9,434 nt of DNA from an uncultured Eubacteriales bacterium (GTDB lineage: Bacteria; Bacillota; Clostridia; Oscillospirales; Acutalibacteraceae), in NCBI GenBank assembly GCA_910577755.1, contig CAJTNL010000029.1, positions 1 through 9,434 on the forward strand, read 5' to 3'. The position numbers were made by a program, and so were the translations under genes. Of the stretch, positions 6,332-9,434 are shown piece by piece; position 1 is the stretch's first letter; each line of letters starts with the position of its first letter. The notes under the pieces were generated by a model that was given only the letters and a program-made list of their open reading frames with translations, was not told the origin of the DNA and did no database searches.

Positions 6332-6530
6332 AAAGAATGAATTCCTGCCCGGTGCGCGGACCGTTGCATAAGTAACCCTACAACCTTTATTTAGGGAGCT
6401 TATTCTCCGTTGACAGACTGCAGACCTCCCGGTTTACCGGAAGAAGGGAGCATGAAATCAATGGGAGGGCACCCACCTGCTATTGAGTAGCAGGTTACTC
6501 TTAGCACATTACGGCCGGGTGGGCTTGATT
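6332..6530 (+). ncRNA. ssrS: 6S RNA (RNA polymerase-binding regulatory RNA)
   Basis: 6S RNA mimics an open promoter and sequesters the sigma-A RNA polymerase, mainly in stationary phase. The sequence is non-coding, GC-richer than its surroundings and closed by a long-range helix: 6344-6352 (CCTGCCCGG) pairs with 6515-6523 (CCGGGTGGG), including two G-U pairs. Inside are GGAG-CTTATT-CTCC (6395-6408), the CCGG-TTTA-CCGG hairpin (6429-6440) and a perfect 8-bp hairpin ACCTGCTA/TAGCAGGT (6475-6495). The segments GGGAGCTTATTCTCC and GGGCACCCACCTG are ones I recall from Firmicutes 6S RNAs. Ends are approximate: the 5' end is set from the promoter and the 3' end from the closing helix; the primary transcript probably runs to the terminator at 6538-6573. 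tmRNA and RNase P RNA were considered and their signatures are missing. Confidence 0.82.
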
Positions 6531-6537
6531 TTATTGT

Positions 6538-6573
6538 AAAAGACTTTTGGTACTTTCACCAAAGGTCTTTTTT
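6538..6573 (+). terminator. Intrinsic terminator of the 6S RNA gene
   Basis: AAAGACTTTTGGT (6539-6551) pairs with ACCAAAGGTCTTT (6558-6570) as a 13-bp stem with one G-U pair and a 6-nt loop, ending in a run of six T (6568-6573). It separates the 6S RNA from the DegV gene, which has its own promoter. Confidence 0.85.
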
Positions 6574-6589
6574 AATTTTATAGCAAATA

Positions 6590-6618
6590 TAGACATCTAT
6601 TTTCAAATCATATATAAT
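6590..6618 (+). promoter_or_regulatory. Promoter of the DegV-family gene
   Basis: TAGACA at 6590-6595 (5 of 6) and a perfect TATAAT at 6613-6618 are separated by 17 bp and lie 36 bp before the ATG, directly after the 6S terminator. Confidence 0.75.
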
Positions 6619-6654
6619 AGAACAAAATATAAATATAATGAACGGAGAGAGCCT

Positions 6655-7536
6655 ATGAGTCAATATCTTGTTATGACAGATTCTACAGCCGATTTTACAC
6701 CAGAACAAATTAAAAAACTTGGCATTGAAGTAATTCCTATGGAATTTTTGATAGATGATAAAATCTATATGAACTATCCCGACGGACGTGAAATCACGAA
6801 TACACAATTTTATCAAAAAATGCGTGAGGGCAGTATGCCTACTACCACTCAAATTACTTCGCAACGTTTTATTGAAATGTTTGAACCTCATTTAAGAAAC
6901 GGTAAAGATTTACTTTATATTTGCTTTTCTTCTGCACTAAGCGCAACTTTTGAGCGTTCTCTCACAGCGATAGAGGAGTTACGAAAAACATATCCCGAAC
7001 GTGAGATCTATTCCATTGATTCCCGTTCTCCCAGTATGGGAGAGGGTATACTGGTCATAAAAGCATTAGAACTGCTACAGGAAGGCGCCAGCGTCAGAGA
7101 AGCTGCTCAATGGGTGGAAGAAAACCGTAAATATGTACGCTTATGGTTTACGGTAAATGATTTAAATCACTTAAAACGCGGTGGCAGAATTTCCGCTACA
7201 TCAGCCTTATTCGGCAGTATGTTGGGTATTAAGCCTGTTTTGCGTGTAAACGAAAAAGGTGAGCTAATTCCTACTGAAAAAATACGCGGCCGCAAGCAAT
7301 CTTTAGAGTATATTGTAAAACGCATGTCTGAATCTATTATAAAACCGGAAGTACAAACCGTTTATGTATTACACGGAGACTGTTTGCAAGATGCTGAGTT
7401 TGTTGCATCATGTATTAAACAAACAATTCCTACCGTAAAAGATGTGCAAATCCAATATGTCGGACCAGTTATTGGTAGCCATACAGGCGATGGTATTATG
7501 GCTGTTATCTATATAGGATCCGAACGTCCAGATTAA
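6655..7536 (+). CDS. DegV family fatty-acid-binding protein
   Basis: This 293-residue cytoplasmic protein belongs to the DegV/FakB group, which binds a single fatty acid and, in characterised FakB members, presents it to the kinase FakA for phosphorylation. Features seen are the opening DSTADF (9-14), TTQITSQ (64-70), the FSSALSATFERS loop (91-102), SPSMGEG (125-131), the LKRGGRIS segment (173-180) followed by LGIKPVL (190-196), and the C-terminal GSHTGDG (274-280), equivalent to the usual GxHxGPG. The ATG at 6655 is chosen because CGGAGAGAG precedes it and the promoter at 6590-6618 and the 6S terminator exclude the in-frame ATG at 6547. No fakA is in view, and many genomes carry several unlinked DegV paralogues, so the exact lipid and partner are unknown. 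It is monocistronic and ends in a hairpin at 7572-7612. Confidence 0.92.
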   Translation: MSQYLVMTDSTADFTPEQIKKLGIEVIPMEFLIDDKIYMNYPDGREITNTQFYQKMREGSMPTTTQITSQRFIEMFEPHLRNGKDLLYICFSSALSATFERSLTAIEELRKTYPEREIYSIDSRSPSMGEGILVIKALELLQEGASVREAAQWVEENRKYVRLWFTVNDLNHLKRGGRISATSALFGSMLGIKPVLRVNEKGELIPTEKIRGRKQSLEYIVKRMSESIIKPEVQTVYVLHGDCLQDAEFVASCIKQTIPTVKDVQIQYVGPVIGSHTGDGIMAVIYIGSERPD

Positions 7537-7571
7537 TTACTGTAATGCAATAGAGAATTATACAAAAGAAG

Positions 7572-7612
7572 AAATAGCGCCTGTTCAATTTTAATTAGAA
7601 CAGGCGCTATTT
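7572..7612. terminator. Intrinsic terminator after the DegV gene
   Basis: Perfect 15-nt arms AAATAGCGCCTGTTC (7572-7586) and GAACAGGCGCTATTT (7598-7612) enclose an 11-nt loop. The T tract is short on the plus strand (TTTGTTCT); on the minus strand the stem is followed by TTTCTTCTTTT, so it may also back up termination of the opposing operon. Confidence 0.8.
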
Positions 7613-7667
7613 GTTCTCATTGACGAATGAGATAAATAGATTAGTTAAAACAATAAATATCATTTAT

Positions 7668-7698
7668 AATAACAAATATTAAGGTTAATATTGTTATT
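7668..7698. repeat. AT-rich interrupted palindrome
   Basis: AATAACAAATATTAA (7668-7682) and TTAATATTGTTATT (7685-7698) are complementary over 14 bp with a single bulged A, around a central GG. It has no U tract and almost no loop, so it is a poor terminator; it could be a binding site or an incidental dyad. It sits between two terminator-like hairpins. Confidence 0.45.
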
Positions 7699-7742
7699 CA
7701 CAAAATTGTCCCCTTGTTATTTTTCCTTTGCTTTTTCTTAAT

Positions 7743-7794
7743 AATAGTAAAAGATAAGAGACAACATCTTTTGTATCTCTTATCTTTTACTATT
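7743..7794 (-). terminator. Terminator-like hairpin after ruvX
   Basis: Perfect 19-nt arms (7743-7761 and 7776-7794; core AAAGATAAGAGA/TCTCTTATCTTT) enclose a 14-nt loop. It lies 33 bp past the ruvX stop in the direction of that operon. The stem is AT-rich and the following U tract is interrupted, so it may act as a terminator or as a 3'-end stabilising stem. Confidence 0.65.
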
Positions 7795-7827
7795 TCATAC
7801 AATAACGGGCGTTTATACATATAAACT

Positions 7828-8247
7828 TTACTTTTTATTATGCCGAAAATCCAAATAGTTTTGCAAAATAATAGTAGCTGCCACGGCATCCACCACATTC
7901 TTACGTTTTTTACCGTGCATGTCTGTTGTATTTAAGTAACTGTGAGCCGTAATAGTCGTACCACGTTCATCCTGCATTTCGACAGGTAGCGCAGCGCACT
8001 GCTGTAACTTTTCTGCAAAGATACGACAACGCTGTGCGCTTTCTCCTTCAGTGCCATCCATATTCCGCGGTAAACCCACTACCAGCAATTTCGGCTGATA
8101 TTCTGCTATTAACTGCATAATTTTATTCAGCAAACGCGCCTCATTATGCTCTTTTATAACAGTAACTGGTGATGATAAAATTTCACTTTCATCACAAACT
8201 GCAATACCTGTTCGAACTTTACCCAAATCAATGGCTAAAATTTTCAT
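7828..8247 (-). CDS. ruvX: RuvX/YqgF family putative Holliday junction resolvase / pre-16S rRNA nuclease
   Basis: This 139-residue protein has the RNase H-like fold of the YqgF family. The three acidic active-site positions are visible: D7 in LAIDLGKVRTGIAV, E94 in MQDERGTT and D120 in NVVDAVAA. The family signature LLVVGLPRNMDGTEG spans 54-68. Length is normal. In different bacteria family members have been linked to Holliday junction resolution and to 5' maturation of 16S rRNA; the sequence cannot choose. It is the last gene of a minus-strand operon, 17 bp after the histidine phosphatase gene, with GAGGGG as binding site. In Bacillus-like genomes the family gene neighbours ireB and the DUF1292 gene; neither adjoins it here. 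Confidence 0.92.
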   Translation of the reverse strand: MKILAIDLGKVRTGIAVCDESEILSSPVTVIKEHNEARLLNKIMQLIAEYQPKLLVVGLPRNMDGTEGESAQRCRIFAEKLQQCAALPVEMQDERGTTITAHSYLNTTDMHGKKRKNVVDAVAATIILQNYLDFRHNKK

Positions 8248-8264
8248 TCAATTATCCCCTCATT

Positions 8265-8939
8265 CTATTCCATATTGGGACGACCCTCGCTCTTCCACCA
8301 TGTCTGCTTAGAAAAGGTAGAAGTTTCCTCAGATAAATGAGAAGCATCGTTTGCTAATACCACCGTGGGACGAAAATCATCATCAAAGTCAATGATGCTG
8401 ATTGCAGTATTATCACACCAATCCACATCGCTCAATTGTTCAATCGACTTACCCATCGCCCAGCATAAAAAATTACGAATTGCACAGCCATGGGAAGTAA
8501 TACAGATCTGTTGTCCCTTATGTTTTTGAACAATTTCATGTACAACATTTTTCATGCGGGTATATACATGGTGCATTGGCTCCCCGTTTTGCGGAGCAAA
8601 ATTGCTGGGAAAGTGAACCCACGACATATAATCTTCTGGAAACAAGATAGGAATATCACTCCAATAATGACCTTCCCAATCTCCACCATTAATTTCAATC
8701 AAATCTTCATGGATATGTACGGTTACATTACGAAAACTGTTAACCGCTTCCGCTGTTTGATAGGCACGTGTCAGCGGACTAGAATAAATCACATCAATCG
8801 GCATATTCCGGCATCTCAAACGAAGCAAATCCAACTGTTTTTTACCATTATTACTAATCTGTGCATCAGTATGACCCTGAAACACACGCTTAATATTTCC
8901 TTCCGCCTCACAATGGCGAATTAAAATTACACGGGTCAT
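8265..8939 (-). CDS. Histidine phosphatase family protein (phosphoglycerate mutase-like)
   Basis: This 224-residue cytoplasmic protein belongs to the histidine phosphatase superfamily, which uses a phospho-histidine intermediate. The N-terminal motif is LIRHCEAEGN with R8 and catalytic H9; the usual RHG is RHC here. The other core residues are R58 in SSPLTRAYQTAEA, E83 in EINGGDWEG and H150 in ITSHGCAIRNF, so the active site looks complete. Such proteins range from cofactor-dependent mutases to small-molecule phosphatases (for example alpha-ribazole phosphatase, CobC); the short length and GDWEG favour a broad phosphatase, but the substrate cannot be read. It starts 4 bp after the pyrD stop and has no clear Shine-Dalgarno sequence (only GGGA in the pyrD end), which suggests translation coupled to pyrD. 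ruvX follows 17 bp later. Confidence 0.88.
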   Translation of the reverse strand: MTRVILIRHCEAEGNIKRVFQGHTDAQISNNGKKQLDLLRLRCRNMPIDVIYSSPLTRAYQTAEAVNSFRNVTVHIHEDLIEINGGDWEGHYWSDIPILFPEDYMSWVHFPSNFAPQNGEPMHHVYTRMKNVVHEIVQKHKGQQICITSHGCAIRNFLCWAMGKSIEQLSDVDWCDNTAISIIDFDDDFRPTVVLANDASHLSEETSTFSKQTWWKSEGRPNME

Positions 8940-8943
8940 ATAT

Positions 8944-9434
8944 TTAATTGTCCCATGGCAGCATAGTGCCCGTTAATTCAGTGACAGATGCAATTCCATT
9001 TTCATCTAAATAACGGTTTAAACCCTCTACGATGTGAACAGGTGCATAGGGATCAGTAAAAAACACCGTACCAATCTGCAAAGCACTAGAACCTGCCAAC
9101 ATAAGCTCAACTGCATCTTTCCATGTAGAAATACCGCCCATACCTACAATTGGTATTTTTACCCGGTTATATACCTGCCATATCATACGCACTGCAATCG
9201 GCAACAAAGCGGGCCCAGATATACCTCCTGTATTATTACGGATAATCGGTCTGCGCGACTGGATGTCAATCCGCATACCCGTTATCGTGTTAATCATTGA
9301 AATTACATCAGCGCCTCCCGCCTCAGCTGAGGCGGCAATATCGCCAATATCTGCAACATTTGGGGACAACTTAACCATAAGTGGTTTTGTGCAGTATTTA
9401 CGTACTGCCGCTGTAATTTGCTCTACCCCCATAC
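8944..9434 (-). CDS. pyrD: Dihydroorotate dehydrogenase, catalytic subunit (C-terminal part; 5' end outside window)
   Basis: This is the C-terminal half of a class 1 dihydroorotate dehydrogenase, the FMN enzyme that oxidises dihydroorotate to orotate in pyrimidine synthesis. The visible 163 codons hold the FMN-binding Lys segment PLMVKLSPN, the INTITGM loop, TGGISGPALLPIAVRM, the phosphate-binding GMGGIST motif and ALQIGT near the end, in the normal order for the TIM barrel. The frame stays open to the window edge, so the ATG at 9432 is internal and not a start. The catalytic Cys/Ser loop lies in the missing part. In Gram-positive bacteria the NAD-linked class 1B form works with PyrK, whose gene usually precedes pyrD; this would be beyond the edge. 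It is the first visible gene of the minus-strand operon and ends 4 bp before the phosphatase gene. Confidence 0.93.
   Translation of the reverse strand, partial: MGVEQITAAVRKYCTKPLMVKLSPNVADIGDIAASAEAGGADVISMINTITGMRIDIQSRRPIIRNNTGGISGPALLPIAVRMIWQVYNRVKIPIVGMGGISTWKDAVELMLAGSSALQIGTVFFTDPYAPVHIVEGLNRYLDENGIASVTELTGTMLPWDN

Noticed and set aside
6332..6530. A riboswitch or T-box leader controlling the DegV gene
   Set aside because: The structured RNA is followed by a terminator and then by a separate strong promoter for DegV, and its motifs fit 6S RNA.
6547..6654. A 36-residue N-terminal extension of the DegV protein
   Set aside because: The stretch holds the 6S terminator and the DegV promoter, and the family begins at the ATG at 6655, which has a good ribosome binding site.
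8490..8924. A plus-strand reading frame of 144 codons
   Set aside because: It lies entirely antisense to the histidine phosphatase gene, has no recognisable domain and no convincing ribosome binding site.

Overview
The window looks like a chromosomal stretch from a low-GC Gram-positive bacterium, most likely a member of Clostridia. The reasons are AT-rich intergenic DNA, strong AGGAGG-type ribosome binding sites, sigma-A promoters with 17-bp spacers, a Firmicutes-style 6S RNA, and Firmicutes-type DUF1292, DegV and RuvX genes. I see no transposase, integrase, CRISPR array, tRNA or rRNA. Most of it is housekeeping DNA. I did not find a clearly new multi-gene system; the most intriguing signals are regulatory.

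Layout. (1) 1-282, minus strand: the N-terminal 94 codons of a D12-class DNA adenine methylase, cut by the window edge. (2) 404-3456, plus strand: a zinc-uptake operon made of a Fur-family regulator (probably Zur), a lipoprotein zinc-binding protein (ZnuA), its ATPase (ZnuC) and its permease (ZnuB). A near-perfect palindrome sits at the presumed transcription start, so the regulator probably controls itself and the transporter. (3) 3518-4453, plus strand: a membrane-anchored extracellular SGNH/GDSL hydrolase with its own good promoter, ending in a 21-bp bidirectional terminator hairpin. (4) 4723-5664, minus strand: thioredoxin reductase, whose promoter carries a palindrome with the same half-sites and spacing as the one in front of the Fur-family gene. 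(5) 5882-6252, plus strand: a small acidic DUF1292 protein. (6) 6320-6573, plus strand: 6S RNA with an extended -10 promoter and an intrinsic terminator. (7) 6590-7536, plus strand: a DegV-family fatty-acid-binding protein with its own promoter. (8) 7537-7827: a convergent intergenic region with three inverted repeats, at least two of them likely terminators. (9) 9434-7828, minus strand: an operon reading pyrD (C-terminal part), a histidine-phosphatase-family protein, then ruvX.

How the parts may work together. The regulator and the znuACB genes form a coherent zinc-homeostasis unit: the regulator senses metal, and ZnuA captures zinc outside the membrane for import by ZnuB/ZnuC. The shared AAATTG-N5-CAATTT element at the regulator and trxB promoters raises the possibility that thiol-redox capacity is controlled together with metal uptake; this is inference from two sites only. 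The other genes (6S RNA, DegV, DUF1292, RuvX, PyrD) are core functions that are individually transcribed or grouped with unrelated neighbours.
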